Positions 1-11,849 of a DNA stretch of 64,000 bases are shown here, piece after piece. Numbering within the stretch: the first letter of the stretch is position 1; each line of letters begins with the position of its first letter. The notes beneath the pieces are model-generated. The model was given only the letters and a program-made list of their open reading frames with translations, searched no databases and was not told the DNA's origin. The DNA is from Varanus komodoensis (taxonomy: Eukaryota > Chordata > Lepidosauria > Squamata > Varanidae): assembly GCF_004798865.1 (NCBI RefSeq), contig NW_025335268.1, positions 75,594,827 through 75,658,826 of the forward strand. The letters are read 5' to 3'. A program made the translations under genes and the position numbers.

Positions 1-784
1 GGCCAGGCCACCCCCGGCCCTCCTGTCTGGGACCACAGCCCAGCAAGGACCGGGGCAGCATCTCCGGAAGGCCCCCTGCCCGGCTCAGCCCAGGAAGCCG
101 AAGGCGGCCTTTGCCTGGCTCCCAGCCTCTGGCACTGTGCCGCTCCCTTCAGACTGGCAGCGGGGTGGTGGGTGCAAGGCTCTCCCCCATGCTGACCTGT
201 CCGCCTCCCCTCCAAGCGCCCTGCCCTGCCCTGCCCTGCCCTGCCCCCCCAGAGAAGTTGCTGTCTGCAGGTAGCACTTCCCGGTGGGTGTTTAGCTGGT
301 GCTCGTGGGCCGTCTCCCCGTCCCGTCCGCAGCTGTTTCCGGGACGCCCCGGGAGCCCCCGCCTGCCTGGCCCCGAAGACTGCAGGCTGCACCTCGCCTG
401 CAGGAAGTTCGCTCCGGGACTGGGGAAGCTGACGCCTGCCGCCTTCCGCAGAGAAGCCCTCGCCTTCCCGGCGCTCCGCCTTCCCCTCTCTCTCGAGGGC
501 TCAAGAGTGGCACGTGGCTCACGCAGCCGCCCCTCGCCACGAAGGCCAGCCGAGCCGCCGGTGCGGAGGCCGCTCAGCTCCTGACCCCCAAGCAGCTGCA
601 GCCGTAACTGTGTCCGCAGACACTGGGCCACCCCCTCAGGTGCCTCGGAGGCCTCAAGGCCTCGGCCCGGGGGCGCCACGGCTGAGTCCCGGCCAGGCAC
701 AGCAGAGGGAAAGCGATGCCCACGCGGACCCTGGTCCCAGCACAGCGACCGACCGGGTGCCCTGCTCCCCGGAAGCGGTCCTCA
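1..784. other. Intergenic, no gene seen
   Basis: GC-rich. Open frames on both strands are due to composition. Nothing similar to ARSA, the expected next gene in human, was recognised. Confidence 0.6.
219..246. repeat. CCCTG pentamer array, 5 units
   Basis: Five tandem CCCTG units followed by a C run. The same motif forms the array at 22,721. Confidence 0.85.
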
Positions 785-1203
785 TTCCCAGTCTCTCCAG
801 AACTGGCCTTCATTCCCAGTCTCTCCAGAACCAGTCCTCTTTCCCAGTCTCTCCAGAACTGGCCTTCATTCCCAGACTCTCCAGAACCAGTCCTCTTTCC
901 CAGTCTCTCCACAACTGGTCCTCTTTCCCAGTCTCTCCAGGACCAGCCCTGTTTCCCAGTCTTTCCAGAACTGGCCTTCATTCCCAGTCTCCTCAGAACC
1001 GGTCCTCTTTCCCAGTCTCCCCAGAACCGGCCTTCATTCCCAGTCTCTCCAGAACTGGCCTTCATTCCCAGTCTCTCCAGAACCAGCCCTGTTTTCCAGT
1101 CTCTCCAGAACCAGTCCTCTTTCCCAGTCTCCAGAACTGGTCCTCTTTCCCAGTCTCCCCAGAACTGGTCCTCTTTCCCAGTCTCCCCAGAGCAGTCCTC
1201 TTT
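785..1203. repeat. 28-bp minisatellite, about 15 units
   Basis: Tandem array with unit TTCCCAGTCTCTCCAGAACT plus eight bases, alternating between an ACTGGCCTTCA and an ACCAGTCCTCT ending. Units differ by a few substitutions and one has a small deletion. Because 28 is not a multiple of three, the array stays open in several frames on both strands; these frames are not genes. Confidence 0.95.
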
Positions 1204-3580
1204 CCCTGGCTGCCCCCCCCCGCCCCCCGCACTGAAAGCCTGCAGCACTGAGCTGAAAGTGGCGACGAAGCCACGGCCTCTCCTGGCAGAAGGGCCACCC
1301 ATGAGGGCTGCAAAAGCCTGAGAACGGAGCAGACCGGACACGCGGAGTCAGGGGCTCCAGCGCCACGCACGTGGACCCCACAGGGGCCTCCAGGGGGGCC
1401 CACAAAACTCGGCATTCCCTGCCCCCTCTTGTAAAACCTGGGGAGGGTGTGGGCGCAGGGCAGTCTTCTCGTTCCCCAAACCGACCCCCTGATCAGCTGC
1501 AAGGTGGGGGGGGGGCTTCCTGGCCCTGCCCAGCTGCCTGCCGGCCCACCCCTGGCGCCTGCATCGCCCCGCGGGTCTCCCACCCACCCCCACGGCTGCC
1601 ATTTGTCTCTCTGCCCCACCCAGGGCCACCCCCCTCCCCTCCCTGCGCCTTGCTCTCCCTCCTGCTGGCTCTCGGCCCCTCTAGCCCCCCGCCTCGCCCC
1701 TCCTCGCCCACTGGCCACATGCTCCCAGGCCTTGCTCACACTCCCAGGCGTGCTCAGCAGTCCAGCAAGATGCGGCCCCCCGTCTGAAGTAATAATGCGC
1801 CCCCCCGGCTCCCTCGGCTGAACCCCAGCCCTGCCCCACCCCTCACAGTCCGAATCTGGGCCACCGGGCTTGTTCGACCCCACAGCGGCCCGGGGAGTGC
1901 CGCTGCTCCGGCGCCCTCCACGAAGGCCGCCCCTTCCCCGCATCCTGCACAGGCCGCCCCCACACGTCCCCCTGGCCACTCCGGCTGCGGCTCATGTGCT
2001 CGCTGGCTGGGAGCAGAGCCTTGCTGAACCCAGCGGGACCTACCTGCCCGCCCCCCGAGGAAGGGCCCCGGCTCCTGCCGCCCGGCCCTCGGGGCTCGCC
2101 GAGGGGCGGCCAGGACCGGCTGTGGGGGCCCACTCAGCGCTTGGCCCGCTCCTTGCCTCTCCGTTTGCGGCACGAGCAGGAGGGCTGAGGACCCGAGGCC
2201 ACCCTGTCTGGGGGCCCCCGTGCCACACGCGGCCAGCCAGCTCCAGGGCCGCACCCGGCCCGGCCCCTGCCTGGGCGCCGAGCTCCGTCGGCCCGCAGTT
2301 CTCGCCTCGGCGAAGCTTTGCCGCCTCCTGGGGGGGGGGGGGGGGGGGCCCGTTGGGGGGACTTTCGCTCGCCCAAGGGGGGGGCCTGGAGAAAGCCCCC
2401 TTCCAGCTGGGGGATGGGGATGTGGAGAGGGTCTCCTCACCAGGGGACTTGAGAAAGGCAGCACCCCCGCCCCTCCCCCCCAGGAACCAGCACGGCACAG
2501 AACGAGCCGGCTGTGTCCTCCGGCCCCGGGATGCGCACCGGCGCCCAAAGGAACCGTGGCCCATCTGCAGAAGCTGCCACGGCAGAGAGCTTTCCGCGTG
2601 CTCCCACCGCCGGGAACCCCCCACTGGCGGCTCGGAGACCTGGGGCACAGACCGGCAGGCCGTGCCCCTGGTTCTGAGCAGACCCTCCCGCTTTGCCGAG
2701 CCCCTGTGGGGTGAGCCCCGCCGCACGGCCCGCCCCAAAGGCTGAGCCCACTCGCCCCGGTCGCAGAGAAGGGCTGTTGCGCAGCTCACGCCCACCCCCG
2801 GTGCCCCGAGAGGCCGAGCTTCTAGCAGGAGCCGCTCCGTTCCCACAGCTGGCTGCCCTGGAACGGCCCCCCGAGCCCCCTTCACCGTCTGCGCCCGGCC
2901 TCGGCCTGGACATCGCTCCTTCCAGACGGCACGCCGCCGGCGGGCACGGCTGCTCCGGCCGCCGCAGGGGAAGCCATGCATTGCATTCCGAAAAGCCATT
3001 CTGGAGACGGCAGGGAAGGGGGACCGGCCGGGCATCCCAGCTCGGGCCCTCCGGCGGGGGGTGGCAGCCCCTCCCGGGTGACTGACCACGCGTGGCTTTG
3101 CCGCTCCTTTGGGCACCGGCTCTCCCAAGTGGGGACAAGGTTTGCTTTGGATTTTTTACGGAGGTTTGTTTTACTTTTGTCTCAACAAAATCCACGTGTT
3201 CTCTGTAAACTTCAGCTAGAAACTCAGTCCAGCACATCCTCCTCTCAACCCTGAGAAGCAATTCCAGCCGCTGCCCATTTGGGAGCAGAAATGAAACTCG
3301 GTTTGGGCGTGAGCTCTGGCAGCCACCAACACACCCGGGGGGGGGGGCACGCCCGGCAGCTGCTGCGCTCACCCCATCTGTCCCCCGACACTCACCTGCG
3401 CCCCTCGGTTCGTTCTCCCTCCGGTTGTTTTCTAATGGACAGGGCCAGTCTGACTTCACCCCTTCTTTTCTACCGATTTCCTGAGGGTATTCCTCCTCCT
3501 GCAGAACAAGGGGGGAAGGGCCTCCGCCCCCCTTCCCTGACGTTGTGATACGCCCCACTCACAGAGATCTATGTTTCTTA
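1204..3580. other. Intergenic, no gene seen
   Basis: GC-rich DNA with several G and C runs. Frames of 200-360 codons exist on both strands but lack any recognisable motif and overlap each other. Confidence 0.6.
2330..2348. repeat. G homopolymer, 19 bases
   Basis: Uninterrupted G run in GC-rich intergenic DNA. Confidence 0.9.
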
Positions 3581-3640
3581 TATGATTATGATTATTATGA
3601 TAATGATGATGATTATTATTATATGATGATGATTATGTAA
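3581..3640. repeat. AT-rich trinucleotide-like microsatellite (ATG/ATT)
   Basis: Imperfect array of GAT and TAT triplets ending near AATAAA at 3,639. It stands out as AT-rich in a GC-rich region. Confidence 0.85.
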
Positions 3641-4020
3641 TAAATTTATAAGAAACCTTTGGCTGTTTCCTGTCTCTTTGCTCCAGGAAAGGGGGGCACT
3701 CCCTGCGCTTGGGGGGGGCGTGACAGGGCACCTTCTGCCCAGGCTGCCCCATGAGCCCACTAGTGGTGCTGGGAGGGGTACGGGGCGCCCCTCCTCCCCA
3801 CTGCCGTGCGCAGAGACCTGTTGCCGTGGCTTGCGAGCCCCATGGGCAGCCCCCGGCCCGTGATCGGGGCTGCCCCGCGGCCACCCTTCTCCAAGAGCCC
3901 CCTTGCCCTCCGGAGCAGCAGTGCCTGGCCGCTTGGCCGATCTTCCGAGGGACCAGCCACCTCCGCCTGCTCTCCGCCACGGCCCGGCAGCTCTGCCATT
4001 TCCCGGCAAGCAGCTGGAGA

Positions 4021-4064
4021 GGCAGTGTGTCACAGTGGATAGAGGGCTGGACTCTGAGACATGG
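4021..4064 (+). repeat. Possible tRNA-type SINE head fragment
   Basis: CACAGTGGATAGAGGGCTGG then ACTCTGAGAC resembles the box A region of tRNA-derived SINEs. No box B or tail follows, so this is a weak call. Confidence 0.3.
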
Positions 4065-4826
4065 CAAGGATGAAGGGGGTGGCCCCCTCTTGCCATGCCC
4101 CCCAAATTCCTCAGGGGGGGGGATGGGAGGCAGAGAGAGCCCCTGATCCCCACCAGCAACGCTTGCGCTGCTCTTCGTGGAGAGCGAGAGCCCACGCCCT
4201 CGCCTGAAATGGCTGCGCTGGCGGAACCAGCCTTGGTACCCTGCGGGCAGGAAAGGCTGCGGAGGTGCGGCCGGTCCCCCTCTGGCTCCTCCCGCGAGAA
4301 GCGGAGCGCATGGGCTGGAGCGCCCGCCCGAGGAAGGGGCTGCAGTGGGTTCTGCGTGGGGCGCCAGCGCTCCGTGGGCCCCGCTGCACTCCCCCCCCCC
4401 ACCCCCGGGCTGCAGCCCAGGCCAGCTGGAGGCCTCTCGCTCACTCGCCCCGTGCCTCGTGCCTGGACTGCCGCCACGGGCCCCCCACCTGCCTGCGAGG
4501 GGGGCGAGCCCACGAGAGGCCAAACCGCACCTGGCTTGAAGAAGCGAGCGGCATGGCGGCACAGCACTTCACAGCTGAAAGGAGTGTGGGGGAGCCCGTG
4601 CCCCCCAGGGCACGGTGGCAGTTCGGGGTCCCAGTCCCGCCGGGGGTTTAACAGGGAATGTGCAACAGACGAGGTGAAGCAGAGCGTTTTCGCCACAGAG
4701 ACACTTCTGTTTGACCAGACTTCAGCAAATCCGACCGTGCAGCCATTGCAAATGCGCCCTTAGCCCGGCCTGGCGTTTTCAAGGACGCAATTCATGTTTT
4801 TCAGATGATTATCCCCAGCACTCAAG

Positions 4827-4853
4827 CACGCGCGCACGCGCACACACACACCC
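4827..4853. repeat. Alternating CG/CA dinucleotide tract
   Basis: CACGCGCGCACGCGCACACA and further CA units. Alternating purine-pyrimidine, of the type that can form Z-DNA. Confidence 0.85.
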
Positions 4854-6054
4854 CAAAGTGAAAAGATGCAAATAAAATAATGACGGCAAAACTGAAGTTA
4901 CGCCAAGACCCTTGTGGGAGAAAGTTCAACGCTGCAGAGCCAGGTGAGTGGCGAAGGGCTCGCATCCTGCGCTCTCCTGAGTTGCTCCAGGTAATGATCT
5001 GCCAACGGTTTTCCGTACTGTGGATTTTCTCCCTTAAATTTAAGCACCGGGCTGACTTACATGGCCCCATCATGAGCACGCACGCACCTGACGCTCGGTG
5101 TGGCTGCAGCGTGGGAGCCTGGCTCGTGTGACTCGAGGGAGAGTCCGGGCCCTTTCCCCAAACCCACCGCCCCTTCCCCCAGGTTCGCATGTCGCAACTC
5201 GGAGCTTTTGTGCAGGGCTCCCTCTGCAACCTGGTGCCCAAGAGCACCGTGGCTCTTTGTGGGTTCGACAGCCTGTGACATGCCGTGGTGCGTCGTCTGC
5301 ACCTGTTCAACGCACAAGGCGCATGTGCTGCAGTTTTGGGGTCTTCACAAGCTTTTCAGAGAAAATTCCTAGATGTCACATTTAGCGCGGTGTACATTTT
5401 TGTCCTTCAGAGATTTCAAGTCACATATTTGGTGTGTGTGGACAGAAAAGCTGACGTGGAGTGCTTTTTAATGTCATCCTTAATACAAGTAAAATAGCGT
5501 GCTGAATTATTTTCTCAAGCCAGCACAGCCTATAGTGAAGAATCATGGGAGTTGTAGGCTGACTTTTCTGGAGGGCAAGATAGGCGGGCCAGAACCTTCT
5601 GATGCAAATGGAAATCATCCCCATGCAGATGACCCTAACTTTCACGGGAGATTTTTCTGGGAAATGCTCCAGTGCCAAATTCTCCAGAAGGCCCGTCACT
5701 GGCAGCGCGTGGGTGACGCCAGAGTTCGCATTGCTGGCCGCGGGTGCGGCTCTTGCGGGGCGCGGGGCTCCGGGCGGCTTCAGGGCTGCCCCTGCCGGCC
5801 AAGTGCCAGAATGACCGCCCCGCAAGGTGCAGGATCGGTCCCAGGCCGTGCAGCTGCTGCTGGCAGAGCCCCCAGAGCCCCCTGGGTGCTCGAGGGGGGG
5901 ATACACAGAGCCACCCTTTCCCTCCAGAGGCTGCCTCGGCAACGGGGACCCCCGTGTGCTGAAGTGATTCGTGGGGCGTGGGGCTCCCCGGGGAAGCCCC
6001 CCCCCCCCCCGCAGCTTGCTGCCTTCCTGGCCCCTGGCTTAGTTTGCCTCTGCT

Positions 6055-6205
6055 TAGAAACAGAGCGAGTCAGAAGGGGGCCTCCGGGGCCATCTAGTCT
6101 GACCTCCGGCACCAGCTGACTCTGCTCACGACATGCCCACCACGTGCATGCCCAGCGTACCCTTGAACACCCGCACCGATGGGGCCTCAGCGAACTCTTG
6201 CCTCG
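6055..6205 (-). mobile_element. CR1 LINE 3' end fragment
   Basis: AAACAGAGCGAGTCAGAAGG, then CATCTAGTCTGACC and CACCCGCACCGATGGGGCCT match in reverse complement the 3' end of the 16.7 kb CR1. Only the last about 150 bp are kept. Confidence 0.82.
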
Positions 6206-8262
6206 CTCGGCTTCTGCTTGCCCAGCTGCCCTGCTGCAGACCCTGGGGCCTGACCCCCGACTGGCCTCCGCTGGCCCTGCCTTGCCTCGCCTTCTTGCCG
6301 CCTGGCTCCTGGCGCATCTGGCTGCCCCCGACCGCCCACTCCCTGGACCTCCGGTGGGGCACGAGAACCGGGGTTCACGAGACATGCCTCGCCTTCCTCG
6401 GCGGCCCTCCCGTCTGGTTTTCTGCAGTAAGGAAGAGGAATGCACTGCATTGCATGTCAGATTTATATGCCTCCCTGTTCCCATAGCCTCTGGGCAGTTA
6501 ACAAGAAACAAAAGCCAACCGTGATTAAAATTGGCTAAAGGCAACACAGTAAATAAAACTGACACGAGAACTAATCCGGGAAGACCTGTCGGAAGAGCTG
6601 CAGCTTTAATTCCCTCTTCAAGGTGGCGATGTGGAATATCGGAGGCACTCCCTGGAAGACCATTCCGTGGCGCAGGGGCAACCACTGGGAAAGTTCTCCC
6701 GGTGGCGGACTTAAATCTGACGGGAGCTGCCTTCAGGAGATTATCCCCTGAGCGCCTGGCAGTAGTTTGGGCTCCAGCCATGAAGGAACTCGCCAGCCTC
6801 TTGCCCGGTGTCCAGCGGCGAGTGGGCAGCCAGGGCAGAGACTTCGGAAGAGCTGGCAGTGGCCTCTCCTTGATGCCCCAGAGCCCAGCCCGGCTCCGTA
6901 TTTCGTACGAGCCGCTATTTCCGGAGGAGGCGCAGGACGGCCCCGTGCAGAGCGCACGGCAGAGATCAAGTCTAGACGTTGCCAGCGCATGCGCTGCTCT
7001 TCTCAGGCCATGCTCCTCCGTTATGGGAAGAGAGGCCGTCACGGATGAGCCGAAGCTGACTGCAGGCGCATGAGCATGAGCATGGCCTCTCCCTGCACTG
7101 GCACCCGGAAGCCAAGCTGCCCCGACGGGGTGCAAGCGACGCCTTTCAGTGGGCATGAGGCCACATCCAGCCATTCCAGCCCTAACCCAGGTTCGGACGC
7201 TTGACAAGCGAGCCCCCGGTGCGCTCTGGATCCAGCTGCAGCTTGCTCTTCCCCACTCGGCCCTTTCCCAGCTTCAGACAGTCGTTCGCAGGGGAGCCAC
7301 TGTCCCCAGCGCTGCCCCAAACGATGGGGAGGCGACCTGGGTCCGGGAGCCATGCTGACAGCATGAGGCTGCTCCTCCAGGGACCCCTCCAGCGGCTTCA
7401 TGTGGGTGCTGAGCAGCCCTGGGGAAGGACGGAGCCCGGTGGGGCCCGCCAGCCACCTCCTTCTCGGAGGAGCAGCACTCTCCCAGCACCGTCATCTGGA
7501 AGAGACCGAGAGGCAGGCATGGACCCGCTGCAGGCCGTGCCTCCAACTCCCAGTTCCTTCTGGCAAGCCGGAAGGATACTGCGGCTGATAGTATGAAAGG
7601 CTGCGGAGGGATCCAACAGGAGCAGCAGGGACACGCTCCCCCGTCAGCGCTGAGCCATGCGCCATCTGCTGGCGTGCCCAAAACGGCCTCGGCTCCACAT
7701 CCCACGCTGAAGCCAGCCTGCAAGGGGCCCAGAGAAGCCGCATCACTCGGGTCTGCCTGGAGCCGGAGAGACGCCACCCTCGCGACCACTTAACAGAGAA
7801 AGGGCATGTTTGAGGCTGGTCTCATGTCCTTAAGGTCCAGAGGGCTCAAATTAGGTCTCTGGAGGAGGCACCGGCGAGTAGGCACACCGCGCCCGCCCCC
7901 CCCCCCCCCGTGTCGCTGCCCCTGGACTACCAGCTGAGATGGACACAGATCAAGCAGGCAGGCGGTTCTCCTCGCCGGTCCAGCAGGCTCTCAACCTGAT
8001 CAAGACGTGCAGACGGAAACTGACCCAAGGTAACCCCACCTCTGCAGCGTGTTTTGCCAGGGGGGAGCCCAGACCTCCGCCTCCGGAGCTCCAGCCACTG
8101 CCTTCCTGCTTCACACATCCGAGATCCTCTGCATACCAGGGGCAGCCTTTGGGAGCAGATGGAGCGGATGCTCAGGAGCAACTGTGCCTCAGGCCCTGCG
8201 CGACCCCCAGCTCCGTTTTGTGGCTGGGGACGCGCCAGGGTCACTGGCAGCCCCGGCGGCAG
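6206..8262. other. Intergenic, no gene seen
   Basis: 6.55-6.85 kb looks like a dispersed-repeat remnant by style, but I cannot assign a family. The rest is unremarkable. Confidence 0.55.
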
Positions 8263-8478
8263 AAACACAGAAGCAGAGCGAGTCAGAAGGGGCCTCCCGG
8301 GCCATCCAGTCTGACCCCTGCTCCAGCCGACTGCGCTCACGGCATGCCCACCATGTGCCTGTCCAGCCTGGCCTTGAGCACCCGCACCGATGGGGCCTCA
8401 ACCACCTCCCGGGGAAGCCCATTCCACACCCTCGGGGTCCTAACTGTCAGGAAGTGCTCCCTGGTATCTAAATGGACC
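8263..8478 (-). mobile_element. CR1 LINE 3' end fragment
   Basis: Reverse complement of the CR1 3' end, longer than the 6.1 kb piece. In reverse complement it runs from the GAAGCACTTCCTGACAG-like segment (minus-strand frame for the KHFLT-to-WNGL segment) through the CATCCAGTCTGACC pattern to the AAACAGAAGCAGAGCGAGTC end. Confidence 0.85.
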
Positions 8479-9904
8479 CTTGGTTGAAGACCCCGCTAGG
8501 GCTGACTGGAAGCCTGTTGGAGCCATAAGTCTTCATGGGCAGACAATTCTGTTAGGGCCACCATTTCTACGGGACAGAAAAAGGCACTGCTCTGGCCAAG
8601 CCGTCTTCCAAGCTCCCCGTCGGAGCTGCATGTGGCATCAAGCACACGTCCAGCAGCACGTGGGGGTCCAGAGACCCACTGGGACACGCCCGTGGCTGCC
8701 GTGGGCGCCAGCCAACTGGAACCAAAATCCCCCAGACTTTTAATCCTCCAGCTCCACTTCGGAGGCCAGGCCTGTGAGTCTGCCGGGCAGCAAGGCAGTC
8801 TGTATGCCAGCAGAATCCCCGGACTGGCACCAGACGCCAACTTCGAGTGCGCACGCCTGGTGCATCTCGGCTCCTTAATGGGGTACCGGCCAAAGGAGCT
8901 CCTACAGAGCTCGGCCACTCTGCCCCCTCGCCCACTTTCCCTCAGCTACTGCCCCCCACAAGGGCCAGCTGGGGGGCTGTGCCCACAGGGGTCGCGGTCT
9001 TCTCCCAGCCAGGTCCCCATGAGACAGGCCAGGCCACCCCTTCATCTCTAACCAGACCACGATGACTGCAGTTTTATCACATGCTGCCTAACGTGACGCG
9101 GCCACAGCGTCTTTTCACCTCTCGCGAGCATAATGCCCGAATCACGGCCTCGTGGAGCCAAACTCCACAGCCTTCCTGACGTTTGCGTTCGGCAGCAGAC
9201 CTCGAGAGGCTCCGTCCCCTCCCCACAGGGACGGAGCGCCTCCGCCGCAGCAGGACCCAAGGTGGCCGAGCGTGCCTCCTGCGTGTCAGCACCCGCGGAG
9301 CAGTCCCCTCGTGCCGCTGTTCATGGCCTGGGCCCCACGGGGCTGCTCGTCTGGGGTGGACTTCCCTGAGCCGCGACCAGACACGCTTCCAGTCGCGTTC
9401 TTCCCAGACTCCGTGCCGTGGGGCTCGTGTTTCTGCACCTTATGCTGCTGGTCATGGTTGGCGCAGGCTTTGGCCCCTCCTCTTACGTTTAATGCGGACC
9501 TCTAATTTGTGCGTGGTCCTCCTGAGGCTCCCCGTGGCAGTGCAGCGACGCACATTCATGACCCCCTTGCTCGCTCGCTCACGGTGCCCCTGTGTGCGCT
9601 TGCCAGACCTGCAGCGAGGTGGGAGGGGCTGCTGCGGGCCACGGAGGGCGCACTCGGGCCCGGCCACGCCAAACCGGTGCCTGTGGTGGGCGTCCCCCGT
9701 GGGGAAAGCGCCACCCTGGCTGCAGGGCTGGCACCCCCTCCGCACGTGCGACAGGCTGCGCTCGGCTGTCCGGAGCCAGACCTGGAAGAGGGCGGAGGCT
9801 GGCGGGGGCCCACGGACCGGGTGCAGCGTGGCCTGGCCTCCCCCTCCTGTGGGGGCTCTTGGCCAGCGTGCAGGAAACCCAGAGCCCTGCGTTGGCTGTG
9901 CCCT
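8479..9904. other. Intergenic, no gene seen
   Basis: Unique-looking sequence between two retroelement pieces. No coding similarity recognised. Confidence 0.6.
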
Positions 9905-10024
9905 AAGGCACAGTAAGCCGCCCCGATTTGTTGTAAGCCGCCCCGATTTGTTGTAAGCCGCCCCGAGGCTTCGGCGAATGGGGCGGCATAAAAATGTTTT
10001 AATAAATAAATAAAAATAAAATAA
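9905..10024 (+). repeat. Squamate-type retroposon 3' tail with triplicated unit
   Basis: GTAAGCCGCCCCGATTTGTT occurs twice in tandem and then continues as GTAAGCCGCCCCGAGGCTTC, GGGGCGGCATAAAAA and an AATAAA-rich tail. This GCCGCCC...GGGCGGC hairpin plus AATAAA tail is, from memory, a common squamate LINE/SINE 3' end. Confidence 0.8.
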
Positions 10025-11849
10025 GGTGCAAAAGGGCCTCGACACCCGCCGATTCACCGGCACCTCCGCTCTGTGCCGATTCACATCCTGGGGCGCCGGC
10101 ACGGGGTGGACCCGCCACCCGACGCATGGCCGGCAGGAGCTGGAAGGAAGCGGCACCTGCCCCTTCGCAGGGACCCCCAGGCTGTGGAGGGGGGGAAGCC
10201 TTCCTCCTGCCCTAACATCACAGGGCTGCGCCTGCAAACTCCTTCGGGGGTTCCTGGTTTCAGAGGGATTTCCCGGCCCCTTCTCCTTCTCTGCCAGGTT
10301 GAAGATGCACACGCACACCACGCGCCCAGCTTCGCTCTCCAGAAGGCCGTGTGGGTTTCTTGCAGAATCAGTGGCGCAAGAGGGGCATCCTCTCTGCTGG
10401 CGGCTTGGATGCTCTGTCTCCTTCGAAATGTGAGCCATGCTCTTTAGATTTTTAAAGGCAGGCCATCCGCACACACGGTGGGAAAGGGTGCCCAGGAGCA
10501 CCCGATCCGCCCGGCGCCCTTTCCCCGCTGAGTACGTCACCTGCAGCCAAGTGGCGGCCAGGGGTCGTTTTCCGGAGGGGGACTGGCCACAGCCGTGTCT
10601 GGCCACGCCTCGCCTCGCCTCGCCCAGTGAGGGTGCCCTGGAGGAAGGCGCTCTGCGGGGCTTTCGGGAATCCTTCCAGGCCAACTGGGCTGTCGTCCGA
10701 TTCCTCCCCAGGCCCAGGCACTGGGGCTTCTCTATGGGACCCTGAACGGCTCGGTCCACCAAGAGGAGAGTGCGCCTCCTCCTGCGCAACACTTCCGGTC
10801 CACTGGGGCCGTCCCCGGAGTGGCTGTGGTGTGAGGCACCTGCGCCTGCCCCTCCTAGCAGACCCCCTGGGGGGGGCTCCCCCTGCCACAGGGGTGCAGC
10901 ACCAGCCCCGGCCGGAGGGAATTTGGGCAGAAAGTGAATGCGTCCTTATTCCCGCGGGGTTGCGGGAGCTGGGCTCTGCTCCTTTGCTTTCACGTTTCCT
11001 AGTGCCAACAATGGGACAAAACGCCTCCAGAAGCCATTAGTCCCGGCGGCTGCCCTCCGTCGTGGACCGCCTGGGCTGAAGGCACTGTGCCCGTGCGCTT
11101 GGCCCTGCTCTTGGGGAACTGCCTGCACCCAGGCCAAATGGGCAGCCCGGCACAGACGTGGGGAGCGCAGACGAGGCGCGGGCCTCGCCCATCCCTGGCC
11201 GGCCCGGAAGGAGACGCGCACCGACGCCAGGGCACCTCTGCCCACCCAGGCCTCAGACGAGGCGGTGGCCACAGCAGTTGCCGCAGGTGTCGCAGGAGCA
11301 CGGCCTCGGGGCAGGGCCAGCCACAGCTCTGCAGCAGCTGAAGGGGCTGCAGCGTTGGGGGGGGGGCAGGGAACCCCCTCCTCTGCCAGGGCCAGCCCGG
11401 CCCGGCCCGGCCCGGCCCAGCCCTGTAGTTGTGATTAAATGCACGCGTTCTGACAGAGAGGGACAGCCCGGTGGTGTGTGGAGGCCAGGGAACTGCTCAC
11501 TGCCGCACTGGCCGAGGCGCATGGAACAGCAGCACAGCGCAGCAAGACCCGTGCGCCCCACAACACGTCTGGAGTCCTGCGGAGGAGCCGCTCAGGTCGG
11601 CAGAGGAGGCTGCCCGGGCGGCAGCAGGGCTCAGTGGGCCCTGACAGGGGCTGCTGCGTGGCGGGTGGAGGCCGACGCGCCCCCAGGGCCAGAGAGGGAA
11701 GGCTGCAGGGCCGCCGGGGCAGCCCCACGGGCCCCGCGCCAGCCCCAAGCGGGGCCCGATGCCCGCCCCACCTCGGGGCCGCCCCGGCCGCGGCAGCACC
11801 ACACGCGGGGCCCCCAGCACGGACGGAGCAGCCGAGAAGAGGAGCCAGC
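10025..11849. other. Intergenic downstream of MAPK8IP2
   Basis: GC-rich. Contains a GGCCC pentamer cluster near 11,391-11,420. No convergent gene recognised. Confidence 0.6.

Larger units (their letters stand above)
3641..6054. other. Intergenic, no gene seen
   Basis: A possible SINE head (4,021) and a CG/CA tract (4,827) are listed separately. 4.8-5.6 kb is clearly AT-richer than its surroundings, with no recognised repeat. Confidence 0.6.

Noticed and set aside
785-1203. CRISPR-like array
   Set aside because: Units are contiguous with no spacers, and the window is vertebrate nuclear DNA.
514-1341. Long open frames on both strands across 0.5-1.3 kb
   Set aside because: They run through the 28-bp minisatellite, whose unit is free of stops in several frames.
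3130-3270. Minus-strand frame with FLLPNGQRLELLL text
   Set aside because: Short, isolated, no splice context or known family; chance frame in an AT-richer patch.
1-11849. Expected downstream neighbour ARSA (by human order)
   Set aside because: No sulfatase text such as the C-x-P-S-R-A or GKWHLG segments was found on either strand.
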